Assembly: GCF_018531465.1 (NCBI RefSeq)
Contig: NZ_JAHDTF010000022.1
Span: 124,001 to 188,000 of the forward strand
From: Sphaerisporangium fuscum
Lineage (GTDB): Bacteria; Actinomycetota; Actinomycetes; Streptosporangiales; Streptosporangiaceae
Reading direction: 5' to 3'
DNA: 64,000 bases
A model generated the notes under the pieces. The model was not told where the DNA came from, ran no database searches, and worked only from the letters and a program-made list of their open reading frames with translations. Every line of letters starts with the position of its first letter. Within the stretch, counting starts at the first letter, position 1. The translations under genes and the position numbers were made by a program. This document shows positions 49,134-57,538 of this stretch, piece after piece.

Positions 49134-50437
49134 GGCGAGGGCAGCCCGTTCGCACGGGCCCAGGACCGCGCCAGGGACAGACGCTGCGGGGTCGTCGGGT
49201 GGGAGGCGTACATGAAGTAGTCGAAGGCGCTCGGGGACGGGTCGGAGATGTTGGTGACCGCCAGGCGCTTCTGCATCGCCACGAACGTCACGGGGTCGCG
49301 GGTCAGGTCGAGCGCGTGCACGTCGGCCCGCGCCTCGATCTGGCGGCTGACGACGTTCTGCGCGGGCCCGGAGAGCACCGTGGCGAGGCTCATCAGGCCC
49401 AGCAGGAGGCCGACGGCCCGCGGGTCGCCCACCGCGGGGACGCCGGTGCGGCGGCGGAGCGGTGGCCAGGAGACCACGAGGAAGAGCAGGCAGGCGCCCG
49501 CGGCGGCGCCGAGCGCCCCGACCAGCGTGCCGTAGAGGACGTCGCCGTTCTTGGCGTGCCCGAGCTCGTGGGCGACGACCAGCTCGACCTCGTTCTCTGG
49601 GGCCTTGAGCAGCGTGTCGTACATCACGATGCGGCGGGTCGCCCCGAAACCGGACACGTAGGCGTTGAGCGCGGTGGTCCTGCGGGAGGCGTCGGCGACC
49701 AGGACGTCCTCGACCGGCACGCCGTCGCGGCTCGCCATGGCGATCAGCTCGGCGCGCAGCCGCCCCTCGGGGAGCGGGGTGAACTTGTTGAACAGGGGCT
49801 CGACCACGACCGGGTAGACGAACGAGGCCACGACGGTGAGCACGAAGGCCCCGGCCGCCGCCGGGATCCACCAGGTGCGCGGGGCGCGGCGGGCCAGCCA
49901 CACGACGGCGAGCACCATGATGGCCGTGATGACGGTCTGGACGCCGAAGCTCTTGAGCCGGTCGGCCGACCAGCCGGCCCAGTCCTGCGTGGAGAGCCCG
50001 TAGGCCCGCATCCGGGTCTCGTACCACATGCCCAGCGGCCATTTCAGCAGCAGGCTGACGGCCGAGATCGCCAGCACGGCGAGCAGGGTGCGGGCCCACC
50101 ACGGCCCTTTCAGGCGGGCCGCGGCGCGGGCTCCGAACGGCGTCAGCACCAGCGCGCCCGCGAACGCCAGCGACACCGCCAGCGACAGGTACGCCGGCAC
50201 GCTCACGGCGGTGTCGAACGCCTCGGCTCGGGCGATCTGCGCGGCGGTGAAGTCGCGGGCGGGGTCGGAGGTGACGGGCGGGGCGCCCTCGGGCAGGGGG
50301 TGCCACGGCGTGGTCACCGCGACGACCGCCGCCAGGGCGACGCCCAGCACGACGAGCGCGATGCCCGCCGCGCGCGCTCCCGCGCCGGCGCGCTCCCCGC
50401 GCCCGGCCTCTCCGGCCACTCCGGTCACATCGCCCAT
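49130..50437 (-). CDS. M48-family membrane zinc metallopeptidase (Ste24-like)
   Basis: The 435-residue protein has about seven membrane spans, the catalytic HELGH at residues 290-294 and the third zinc ligand Glu368 in RQIEARADVHALD, the arrangement of CAAX prenyl protease 1 (Ste24). Bacterial members act in membrane-protein quality control; prenylated substrates are not expected. ATG 50437 begins a polar N-terminus before the first span (about 25-42). It is translationally coupled to the glycosyltransferase gene. Confidence 0.9.
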   Translation of the reverse strand: MGDVTGVAGEAGRGERAGAGARAAGIALVVLGVALAAVVAVTTPWHPLPEGAPPVTSDPARDFTAAQIARAEAFDTAVSVPAYLSLAVSLAFAGALVLTPFGARAAARLKGPWWARTLLAVLAISAVSLLLKWPLGMWYETRMRAYGLSTQDWAGWSADRLKSFGVQTVITAIMVLAVVWLARRAPRTWWIPAAAGAFVLTVVASFVYPVVVEPLFNKFTPLPEGRLRAELIAMASRDGVPVEDVLVADASRRTTALNAYVSGFGATRRIVMYDTLLKAPENEVELVVAHELGHAKNGDVLYGTLVGALGAAAGACLLFLVVSWPPLRRRTGVPAVGDPRAVGLLLGLMSLATVLSGPAQNVVSRQIEARADVHALDLTRDPVTFVAMQKRLAVTNISDPSPSAFDYFMYASHPTTPQRLSLARSWARANGLPSP

Positions 50438-50485
50438 CGTCTCAACCGTCTCCCGGCCACGTCGTCGGTCTCCCGCTTCTCTCCA

Positions 50486-51376
50486 TCATGGGGCCGGCGA
50501 GAGCGACTTCCGGACGTACGCCCGCCAGCCGTCGGTGAACCGTGCCTCGGTCGTGCCGAGGACGCGGGCGAACGCGGCCGGCGCGCCTTCTCGCATGGTT
50601 TCACGGTAGAGGGAGACAAGGGCCGGTTCGCCGAAGCGGTCCGCGACATACCGGCAGGCCAGCCACGCCTCCTCGTAGGCCTGCGCCGGCCGGGCCGAGC
50701 CGGGGGCGAACGCGTCGCGCCCGGGGAGCGCGCGCGGCGGCCGTCCGGCGCGCACCTCGGCGGCCAGCTCCGCCGCGGCGACGGGCACGGGAACGCCGGC
50801 GCGGAGGTAGCCGACGTAGTCGGCGAACCCCTCGACGAGCCACTTGGGCGTGCGCCCGTCGGTGGCGGCCCCCGTGGCGAGGTGGGTGAGCTCGTGCGCG
50901 AGGACGACGTCGCGTCCCGTGGCGGACAGGCGGGCGAACGATCCCGGCTCGACCACCACGCGGTCGGTTCCGGCCACGGCGGCGAGCCCGTTCACGGCGG
51001 TGGGGGCGGCGAGCCTGGCGGCCTGCCCGGTGGTCGCCGGGACGAGGATCAGCGGGTGGAGGAAGGTCTCGGCGGGCCCCGGCGATCGTACGGCGCCGGC
51101 GACGCCGGCCACGATCCCGCTCGCGCGGTCGGCTCTGCGGGCGATGTCGGCGAGGTCCCGGGGGTCGGCCCGCGGCCCTCCGATCACCAGGGAGCGCCTC
51201 CCGCGCGCCTCGCGGGCTCCGGCCCAGATGTCGGGATCGTGGCGGACCACCGCGTCCGCCCGCCGCCGCAGGTCGTCCGTTCCGGTGCCGGCCGGCGCGG
51301 GGGGACGGCCCCCGGGCGGGCCGGTGAGCGCGGCGAGCAGCCCGGCCAGTACGGCCCAGAGCGAGACGGCGCGCAT
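50486..51376 (-). CDS. exported zinc metallopeptidase-like protein (HExxH...E)
   Basis: A short hydrophobic N-terminus (residues 1-20) suggests export or anchoring. The zinc motif HELTH is at 161-165 with a likely third ligand, Glu182 in WLVEGFADYVGY, as in the gluzincin/peptidase MA group. AYEEAWLACRYVADRFGEPALVSLYR near 230-258 is typical of this family. The protein has 296 residues and no recognised substrate. The stop is 48 bases from the start of the M48 gene, so they may be one transcript. Confidence 0.82.
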   Translation of the reverse strand: MRAVSLWAVLAGLLAALTGPPGGRPPAPAGTGTDDLRRRADAVVRHDPDIWAGAREARGRRSLVIGGPRADPRDLADIARRADRASGIVAGVAGAVRSPGPAETFLHPLILVPATTGQAARLAAPTAVNGLAAVAGTDRVVVEPGSFARLSATGRDVVLAHELTHLATGAATDGRTPKWLVEGFADYVGYLRAGVPVPVAAAELAAEVRAGRPPRALPGRDAFAPGSARPAQAYEEAWLACRYVADRFGEPALVSLYRETMREGAPAAFARVLGTTEARFTDGWRAYVRKSLSPAP

Positions 51377-51450
51377 GCGGGCAATCTACCTTGCAGCCGT
51401 CACTCGCGGCGGCGCCCGGCCGGCGCGACCGGGCGTGGGGCGGGCACGCG

Positions 51451-51492
51451 AAGGCCCCGCCCACCTGCGGGGGAGATGGTGGACGGGGCCTT
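51451..51492 (-). terminator. terminator of the riboswitch-controlled NlpC/P60 gene
   Basis: Arms AAGGCCCCGCCCACC (51451-51465) and GGTGGACGGGGCCTT (51478-51492) pair at 14 of 15 positions around a 12-base loop. The hairpin lies 83 bases after the NlpC/P60 stop and before the next minus-strand gene. Confidence 0.8.
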
Positions 51493-51574
51493 CGGGGCCG
51501 GTGCCCGACCGGTCCGCGGGCCGGGAGCTTCCCGGGAATGCGCTGCCTGGGGAGTCCCTGGTGGCCCGCGAGGG

Positions 51575-52168
51575 TCAGGCGCCGGGGCGGACGGCTCCCA
51601 CAAAGCTCGCCTTGCGGTAGCCGTTCAGCTTGTCGATCCGCACCCGCGCCCCGGTGTGCGGGGAGTGGATCATCTTGCCGTGGCCGACGTACATGCCGAC
51701 GTGGCCGAGACCGTAGAAGAACATCAGGTCACCCGGCTTGAGGTTCTTCCAGGAGATCTTCTTCCTCACGGAGCGGAACTGGCTGGCCGCGATGCGAGGG
51801 AGCTTCACACCGGCCTTGCGCCAGGCGTACATCACGAGCCCGGAGCAGTCGAACGAGCCGGGGCCGCTGGCGCCCCAGCGGTACGGGTCGCCGATCTGCT
51901 TCTTGGCCACCGAGACGGCCGTGACGGCCTTGATCCGCTGCTTGGCGGCCCTGGTGAGCTTGGCCGAGGTCTTCGCCTTGCTGACCGTGGCCGCGCTCGC
52001 GGCCGTGGTCACTTCGGTGGAGACCTCGGTGGAGGCGGCCGTCGCGGCGTCAGCCGCCGGAGCCTGCATCGCGCCCGTCGCGACGGAGGCCGTCATGGTG
52101 AGCACGACCCCGCCGAGGGAGAGGCGGGCAAAGCGCGACAGACAGGGATTTTCGGTACTGCTGGACAG
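51575..52168 (-). CDS. secreted NlpC/P60 endopeptidase, probable CTG start
   Basis: The C-terminal 110 residues form an NlpC/P60 cysteine peptidase domain: FDCSGLVMYAW (catalytic Cys), GHVGMYVG (His) and KMIHSPHTG. Such enzymes cut stem peptides of peptidoglycan. The first ATG/GTG codons (52096, 52105) would give a signal peptide without a basic N-region. A CTG at 52168 has TAGGAG five bases upstream and adds (M)SSSTENPCLSRFARLSLGGV, a proper signal-peptide start, making 197 residues. A c-di-AMP riboswitch fills the leader. The Ala/Thr/Val-rich linker (about 43-70) joins the signal to the domain. Confidence 0.85.
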   Translation of the reverse strand: MSSSTENPCLSRFARLSLGGVVLTMTASVATGAMQAPAADAATAASTEVSTEVTTAASAATVSKAKTSAKLTRAAKQRIKAVTAVSVAKKQIGDPYRWGASGPGSFDCSGLVMYAWRKAGVKLPRIAASQFRSVRKKISWKNLKPGDLMFFYGLGHVGMYVGHGKMIHSPHTGARVRIDKLNGYRKASFVGAVRPGA

Positions 52169-52179
52169 GATCGCTCCTA

Positions 52180-52340
52180 GGTTCTTCCACTCACGCCTAC
52201 CGGGTTAGCTGACGGATTCGGGCATGGAAGTCGCCCTACGGTGCCGACGGCACCGATTCACCCCTGATCCCGAATTCGGGATCGATTGGGTCCCCGGCTC
52301 CGTGCTCCTTGCCGCACGGATTCGGCAGGTCACCGCCTCG
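52180..52340 (-). ncRNA. c-di-AMP riboswitch (ydaO-yuaA class)
   Basis: On the minus strand the conserved blocks of the ydaO aptamer appear in order: GGAGCCGGGGACCC (near 52302-52289), GGGGTGAATC (near 52265-52256), TAGGGCGACTTCC (near 52239-52227) and CCGAATCCGTCAGCTAACC (near 52221-52203), ending with GTGAGTGGAAG. The downstream gene encodes a cell-wall hydrolase, the commonest target of this riboswitch in actinobacteria. c-di-AMP binding generally switches expression off. The ribosome-binding site TAGGAG (52179-52174) lies right after the aptamer. Confidence 0.92.
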
Positions 52341-52605
52341 TCGCGGTCCTGATTCGCGCCTGAGTCGACGACGGTGACCATTGGATGGTTTTGCACGCAC
52401 CGGCTTGATCACCGCCGGATTGCTCGCGACGGCATGGCGTGCTCGCCGCGGCCCAGAAGTTACACAGTTCGCAAAATCGTGGCAAAGGCGTGACCTTCGG
52501 AACCTTGATCAGTTGTATTGATCGTTCGCGAAAACCCGCTGCATATGGTGGTTTTCCGTTACCGGAATGTGATTCGTCTCACACAATGCGAAACGGCAGG
52601 GGACG
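52341..52605. other. long leader/intergenic region upstream of the riboswitch
   Basis: There is no gene here. The composition drops in GC compared with the coding parts. GAAAACC (52530-52536) and GGTTTTC (52550-52556) form an inverted repeat, and TTGATC occurs twice (52505-52510 and 52518-52523). The promoter of the riboswitch transcript should lie here, but I see no convincing -35/-10 pair. Confidence 0.4.
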
Positions 52606-52632
52606 TCAGTCACATCAGTCACATCAGTCACA
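52606..52632. repeat. three exact tandem copies of TCAGTCACA
   Basis: The 9-base unit TCAGTCACA repeats three times without a mismatch or gap (52606-52614, 52615-52623, 52624-52632) in the region between the riboswitch gene and the ArsR gene. It could be iterated regulator-binding sites or simple repeat slippage. Confidence 0.85.
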
Positions 52633-52837
52633 CCCGTCTTCGACCCCGCCCGGCACCGGCCGCCGCGCACCCGGGCGCCGGCGAACCCCGCGGCCGGGCA
52701 CGGCGCCCCCGTCGACGTGACCTTGATCCAGGGACGCATGGAGGCACGAACAGGTCCCCGACCAGGGCGGACGCGCGCCTACACCAAGCGACGCCGGGAC
52801 GCCGCGGAACACGAGATCTGTGAGATTGGCCATCGCG

Positions 52838-52877
52838 CAAGAGATGTTCCGCAAGAACTGTTGCACAACATCCCTTG
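52838..52877. promoter_or_regulatory. inverted repeat upstream of the ArsR-type regulator
   Basis: CAAGAGATGTT (52838-52848) and AACATCCCTTG (52867-52877) are inverted copies matching at 10 of 11 positions with 18 bases between; a smaller TGTTG/CAACA pair sits near the right arm. The element ends 20 bases before the ATG of the regulator, so autoregulation is likely. Confidence 0.55.
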
Positions 52878-52897
52878 CATATGCCAGAGTCCGGATC

Positions 52898-53473
52898 ATG
52901 GAAGAGAGAAGCGTCCGCCAGATCACCGACTCCAAGGTGCTCGCCGCGCTCGCGCACCCCCTGCGGCGGCGTCTCATGGACGCCCTGAAGGTCGACGGCC
53001 CCTCCACCGCCAGCATGCTGGCCGAGCGCACCGGGCAGGCCGTCGCCAACGTCAGCCACCACCTGCGCGTCCTCGGCGCCGGCGAGCTGATCGAGGAGGC
53101 GCCGGAGCTCGCCCGTGACCGCCGCGAGCGCTGGTGGCGGCTGACCTCCACGCAGGTGCGCTGGGCCACCTCCGACTTCGGCGACGACCCGGCCTCCGCC
53201 GCCATCGCCAGCGCCGCCGAGTCACTGAACCTCGACCACCACGTGAACCTCGTACGCGCCTGGTACGCGGCGGACGAGGAGGAGCGTGCGGCGTGGCGGG
53301 GCGCGCCGTTCGCCACCTCCGACTGGCTGCGCCTGACCCCGGACGAGCTGGCCCAGCTCGAACGGCAGGTCCTCGCGATCGTGCAGCAGTGGTCGGACCG
53401 CGAGGTGCCCGACGACGGTCAGCGGCGCGACCCGGTGTTCTTCTTCGCCTTCGGCGTCCCGGGCCGGCCGTGA
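52898..53473 (+). CDS. ArsR-type winged-helix regulator
   Basis: The ATG at 52898 gives 191 residues. The N-terminal winged helix (KVLAALAHPLRRRLMDALKVDGPSTASMLAERTGQAVANVSHHLRVL) is of the ArsR/HTH_20 type; there is no cysteine metal site, so a metal ligand is unlikely. The C-terminal half (about 100-191) is helical and found in regulators next to MFS exporters. Its last codons overlap the MFS gene (GTGA), so the two are made together, and it probably controls that exporter. Confidence 0.9.
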   Translation: MEERSVRQITDSKVLAALAHPLRRRLMDALKVDGPSTASMLAERTGQAVANVSHHLRVLGAGELIEEAPELARDRRERWWRLTSTQVRWATSDFGDDPASAAIASAAESLNLDHHVNLVRAWYAADEEERAAWRGAPFATSDWLRLTPDELAQLERQVLAIVQQWSDREVPDDGQRRDPVFFFAFGVPGRP

Positions 53474-54846
53474 ACGACACCGCCACTCCCCCGCCCGGGA
53501 CCGGCGCCGCGTCCGTCCGCACGCCGCCCGGGACCGCCACCTCGCCGGACGACCTCACGTTCGCCCTCCCCGCCTCGCCCGGCCGGCCCTCGGCCCCGGT
53601 GCGCCGCAGGCGGGGCGGGCTGCTGCGGGACCGCGACTTCCGCCTGCTGTGGATCGGCGAGACCACCAGCGGCTTCGGCAGCTCCCTCACGGCCATCGCC
53701 CTGCCCCTGGTGGCCGTCACGACGCTGCACGCGGGCCCCTTCGTCGTGGCGGCGCTCGTGGCGGTGACGTGGCTGCCCTGGCTGGTCGTGGGCCTGCCCG
53801 CCGGGGCGTGGGTGGACCGCCTCCCCCGGCGGCCCGTGATGCTCGCCTGCGACGCCGTGTCGTTCCTGTTGTTCGTCAGCGTCCCGGCCGCCGCCTGGTG
53901 GGGGGTGCTGACGGTCGGCCACCTGCTGGTGGTCGCCCTGCTCGCCGGCACGGCCAAGGTGTTCTTCCAGACGGCCTACCAGGCGTACCTGCCCACCGTC
54001 GTGGCTCACGGGGACCTGCGCGAGGGCAACGCGAAGCTCCAGGGAAGCGAGTCCGCCGTCCAGGTGGCCGGCCCGGGCGCGGGCGGCCTGCTCGCGCAGG
54101 CGTTCGGCACGGTCACCGGGCTGCTCGCCGACGCCGTGACCTTCCTCGTGTCGGCGGTGTGCCTGCTCGCGATCAGGACGCGCGAAGCGCCCCGCCCGCG
54201 CGTCCGCCGCGCCACCACGCTGCGGCGGGAGATCGGCGAGGGGCTGCGCTTCACGGCGCGGGACCCCTACCTGAGGGTGCTCACCCTCTTCGGGGCCGCC
54301 AGCAACCTCGCCCTGGTCGGCTACCAGTCCATCCTCGTGGTGTTCCTGGTGCGCGAGGTCGGGGTGAGCCCGGGTGCGGTCGGCCTGCTGAGCGCGGCCA
54401 CCGGCCTCGGCGGCGTCGCCGGCGCGGCCGGCGCGTCCTTCCTCGCCCGGAGGTTCGGCAGCGCCCGCGCCTTGATCGCCTGCGAGCTGCTGGGGGCGCC
54501 GTTCGCGCTGCTGATCCCGCTCGCGACCCCCGGGCCAGGGCTGGCGTTCGTGCTCGTGGGCGGCCTGGTCGTCGTCGCGGGAGTGGTCGCCGGCAACGTC
54601 CTGAAGTCGAGCTTCCGCCAGGCGTACACGCCGCGCGCCCTGATGGGCCGGGTGTCGGTGAGCATGCAGTTCTTGAACTACGGGACGATCCCGCTCGGCG
54701 CCGTGCTCGCCGGGGCGCTCGGCGACGCCCTGGGGACGCGCGCCACGATGTGGATCATGACGGGCGCGCTGACGCTGACGGGGCTCATCCTGCTCGCCGG
54801 CCCGCTGCGCCGCGAGCGGGACCTCCCCGCCGCTCCGCAGCGGTGA
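53470..54846 (+). CDS. MFS transporter, enterobactin-exporter/MFS_3 type
   Basis: From the GTG at 53470, overlapping the regulator stop, the protein has 458 residues: a polar 50-residue N-terminus and about 12 membrane spans. DFRLLWIGETTSGFGSSLTAIALPLVAV and AGAWVDRLPRRPVM (motif A) are typical of the MFS_3 group that includes EntS and macrolide exporters. It is probably a drug or metabolite exporter under control of the linked ArsR-type regulator. Confidence 0.9.
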   Translation: MNDTATPPPGTGAASVRTPPGTATSPDDLTFALPASPGRPSAPVRRRRGGLLRDRDFRLLWIGETTSGFGSSLTAIALPLVAVTTLHAGPFVVAALVAVTWLPWLVVGLPAGAWVDRLPRRPVMLACDAVSFLLFVSVPAAAWWGVLTVGHLLVVALLAGTAKVFFQTAYQAYLPTVVAHGDLREGNAKLQGSESAVQVAGPGAGGLLAQAFGTVTGLLADAVTFLVSAVCLLAIRTREAPRPRVRRATTLRREIGEGLRFTARDPYLRVLTLFGAASNLALVGYQSILVVFLVREVGVSPGAVGLLSAATGLGGVAGAAGASFLARRFGSARALIACELLGAPFALLIPLATPGPGLAFVLVGGLVVVAGVVAGNVLKSSFRQAYTPRALMGRVSVSMQFLNYGTIPLGAVLAGALGDALGTRATMWIMTGALTLTGLILLAGPLRRERDLPAAPQR

Positions 54847-54850
54847 CGGA

Positions 54851-55837
54851 TCAGGGACGGACGGCGGCGAAGATGCCGTGGTAGGACGACAGCGGCACGA
54901 CCTTCACCACGTCTCCGGTGCGGGGCGCGTGAACCATCTTGCCGCCGCCGGCGTACATCCCCACGTGACCGAGACCGGAGGCGAACAGCAGGTCGCCCGG
55001 CTGCACCGCGTTCAGCGGCACCCGGCGCGAGGCGCCCCAGGAGTACTGCTCGGCCGCGGTGCGGGGCAGGCTCACCCCCGCCGCGCGCCAGGCCGCCTGC
55101 GTGAGGCCCGAGCAGTCCCAGGCGCCCGGTCCGGTGCCGCCGTACCGGTACGGCTTGCCCACCTGGGCGAAGGCGAACTGCAGGGCCGTGCGGGCGTTGC
55201 CGGAGGCCGGGCCGTCGTACTTGATGCCGGGGCTGTTGGGGTTGCCGGGGTTGAACTGGTTGAGCTTGCGCAGCAGCCGCTCCTGCTCACCGACCAGCTT
55301 CTCGACGTCCTTCTTCTGCCGGCGCAGCTCCTGGAGGATCTGGACGGCGTCGTCGTAGGCGCCCTTGGCCTTGTCGCGCTGCCCCTTCAGGGCTCGGGTG
55401 GCGTTCTCGTACTCCGCCAGCGTGCGGGAACGGCCGGCGGCCATCTGGTCGACGGAGGCGAGACCGCTGAGCAGCGCCTCGGGGTCCTCCTGGCTCGCCA
55501 GGCTGGGCCAGGAGAGCATGTCGCCCGACTGGTAGGCGTTGACGGCCACCGAGACCAGGCCGGAGCGCAGCCGTTCGATCGTGGCCAGCTGGTCCTTCAG
55601 GTCGCCGTTGAGGGCGTTGTAGGCCTTCCTGGCCTTCTTCCAGTGCTCGTTGGCCGCGTTGTACTTGTCGACCACCTTGTCGGCCTGGGCGTTCAGCTTC
55701 TCCAGCCGCGCCTTGGTCTGGGCGATGGTCGGCTTCGGCTTCGCCTCGGCACCGCCTGCCTGAGTCAGAACGACAGCGGCGATGAGACCGGTGATCAGCG
55801 GTACCCGACCGACTCCCCGGATGCCACGCACGACCAC
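54851..55837 (-). CDS. coiled-coil NlpC/P60 peptidoglycan endopeptidase (RipA/Rv2190c-like)
   Basis: The 328-residue protein has a signal peptide (cut near GGAEA, residue 31), a long coiled coil (about 36-195) and a C-terminal NlpC/P60 domain with Cys242 (WDCSGL), His291 (GHVGMY) and His303 (MVHAP). The layout matches mycobacterial Rv2190c and RipA-type hydrolases, in which the coiled coil restrains or docks the peptidase. It should be exported and cut peptidoglycan stem peptides during growth or division. Unlike the other NlpC/P60 gene, its leader shows no ydaO aptamer. It is convergent with the MFS gene, four bases apart. Confidence 0.9.
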   Translation of the reverse strand: MVVRGIRGVGRVPLITGLIAAVVLTQAGGAEAKPKPTIAQTKARLEKLNAQADKVVDKYNAANEHWKKARKAYNALNGDLKDQLATIERLRSGLVSVAVNAYQSGDMLSWPSLASQEDPEALLSGLASVDQMAAGRSRTLAEYENATRALKGQRDKAKGAYDDAVQILQELRRQKKDVEKLVGEQERLLRKLNQFNPGNPNSPGIKYDGPASGNARTALQFAFAQVGKPYRYGGTGPGAWDCSGLTQAAWRAAGVSLPRTAAEQYSWGASRRVPLNAVQPGDLLFASGLGHVGMYAGGGKMVHAPRTGDVVKVVPLSSYHGIFAAVRP

Positions 55838-55992
55838 TGGGACGACAGCCCCCTCAAGTGAGACAAGTGAGACAACCTGGGGGGTGATCCTACAGAAGAC
55901 CTACTGCTACAGGCACCTTTTCCGCGGGAATTGGTCTCAATACGACAAGCAGGGTTTCACCCGGCATCCCACACGTGAACGCCGGGCGGCCC

Positions 55993-57315
55993 TCAGGAAC
56001 GGCCGAGCCGGCGCAGCAGCAGGGTCGAGGGGACCGGGCGGGCCCCCATGCGGCGCACCGAGTCGGCGACCTCGCGGTCGGAGGACACCACGGCGACCGC
56101 CCGGCCGGGAGGCTCGGCCCGGACGAGCTGCCTGATGAGGTCGTCGGCGATCTCGCCCGGCGCGCTGAACAGCACGCGGACGCCGCGCGGCGCCGACACC
56201 TGCACCGGTCCGTTGAGCTCGGCGCCGTCGAACACGCACGTGACCTCGACGCGGGTCTGCACGGCGAGCCCTCCGAGCCCGGTGAGCAGCCGCGAGCGCT
56301 GGTCGACCAGGGTCAGCGACGGGTAGCCGGTCTTGGTGACGTTGTAGCCGTCCACGACGAGGTGGATCTGCGGGATGGCGAGCAGCTGGTCGAGCAGCGC
56401 CGGGTCGTCGTCGGCGAGCGCACGGGCGGGCACCGCGCGCACCGAGGGACGTCCGGGCGTGACGGCGCTGACCGAGTCGGCGGGCCTGCTGATGGCGACG
56501 GGCAGGCCGAGCTCGCTGCGCAGGCCGGCCGCGGCGTCCTGCAGGGTGTCGAGGAGCACGCGGATGCGGGCGTCCTCGATGCTGCGTCCCTCGCGTGCCG
56601 CGCGGCGGCTGGCCTCCAGCTGCCGCTCGGCGTCGGTGAGGCGCTCGCGCAGCTTGCGCAGCTCGCTCTCGGCGGAGCTCGCCGCCGAGGTGACGGCGGA
56701 CCTGGCCTCCTGCTCCAGAGCCTGCAGCTCGACGGCGCGCTCCTCGGCCACCCGGGTGCGCTCCCGGGCGTCGTGGAGCTTGCGCCGCAGGTCGGCGACC
56801 TCGGCCCGGGACGCCTTCAGCTGCTCGCGCAGCCGGTCGGTCTCCTCCTTGGCGGCCGCCTTCTGCGTGGCGAGCTGCTCGCGCAGGCGGGCGACGGTCT
56901 GCTCCTGGGCGCTCCCTTCGGCGGCCGCCGCGGCCTGCTCGAGGTCGGCGCGGGCGGTCTCCACGAGCTCGGGCCAGCCCGGGGGCCGCGTGAGGTAGGC
57001 GGCCGCGGCCACCAGCACCGGCTCGGCCGCCGGCGGGACGTTGCCCTCCCCGAGGGACGCGACCAGCTCGGGCCACGCCTCCTTGAGCGCCTCGGCGACG
57101 ATCTCGCGGAACTCCTTGTCGCTCTCCAGCTGCGTGGCGATCGGCGCGCTGCCCAGCCGGGCGCGCTTGCGCGGGTCGAACCTCGCGATGCCCTTCAGCG
57201 GCGGCGGGATCGTGGCGGGCGGCATCGTGCCGAGCACCTGGGCGGCGAGCTCCACGACGTGTAAGCGGACCTGCTCGGGCAGCGGGCGAGACAGGCCTTC
57301 TCCGGCTGAGCTCAT
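55993..57315 (-). CDS. NYN-domain (YacP-like) protein with long coiled coil
   Basis: From ATG 57315 the protein has 440 residues: an N-terminal helical region (1-120), a long coiled coil (about 125-260, LRKLRERLTDAERQLEASRR), and a C-terminal NYN/PIN-like domain (about 305-430) with HLVVDGYNVTKTGYP, VTCVFDGAELNG and VAVVSSDREVADSV. NYN domains are metal-dependent RNases; the acidic residues expected (Asp in VVDGYN, Asp in VFDGA, Asp in SSDREV) are present. No signal peptide. This is a conserved actinobacterial gene of this neighbourhood; its RNA target is unknown. Confidence 0.85.
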   Translation of the reverse strand: MSSAGEGLSRPLPEQVRLHVVELAAQVLGTMPPATIPPPLKGIARFDPRKRARLGSAPIATQLESDKEFREIVAEALKEAWPELVASLGEGNVPPAAEPVLVAAAAYLTRPPGWPELVETARADLEQAAAAAEGSAQEQTVARLREQLATQKAAAKEETDRLREQLKASRAEVADLRRKLHDARERTRVAEERAVELQALEQEARSAVTSAASSAESELRKLRERLTDAERQLEASRRAAREGRSIEDARIRVLLDTLQDAAAGLRSELGLPVAISRPADSVSAVTPGRPSVRAVPARALADDDPALLDQLLAIPQIHLVVDGYNVTKTGYPSLTLVDQRSRLLTGLGGLAVQTRVEVTCVFDGAELNGPVQVSAPRGVRVLFSAPGEIADDLIRQLVRAEPPGRAVAVVSSDREVADSVRRMGARPVPSTLLLRRLGRS

Positions 57316-57538
57316 CCGTCTTCCCCTAGCTGACTGTCCATTCAAATTCCGTCTATCCGATAAGGGTACGGCCGACGCGTTCGTGGTCAGGGCGCTTCGG
57401 GCCCTGTCGCCGCGCCCGGAGGGGCTTTCCGCGCGGGCGCGGGGCCCGGCGGGGCGGGTGGACGGCCGGTGAACGGCATATGGGCAAGCGCTTGGTCGGC
57501 GGTATACGACTGTGCCATCCGGATGAGGGAGGCAGCCG

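Noticed and set aside
52606..52632. Possible CRISPR-like repeats
   Set aside because: The 9-base units are directly adjacent with no spacers and far too short.
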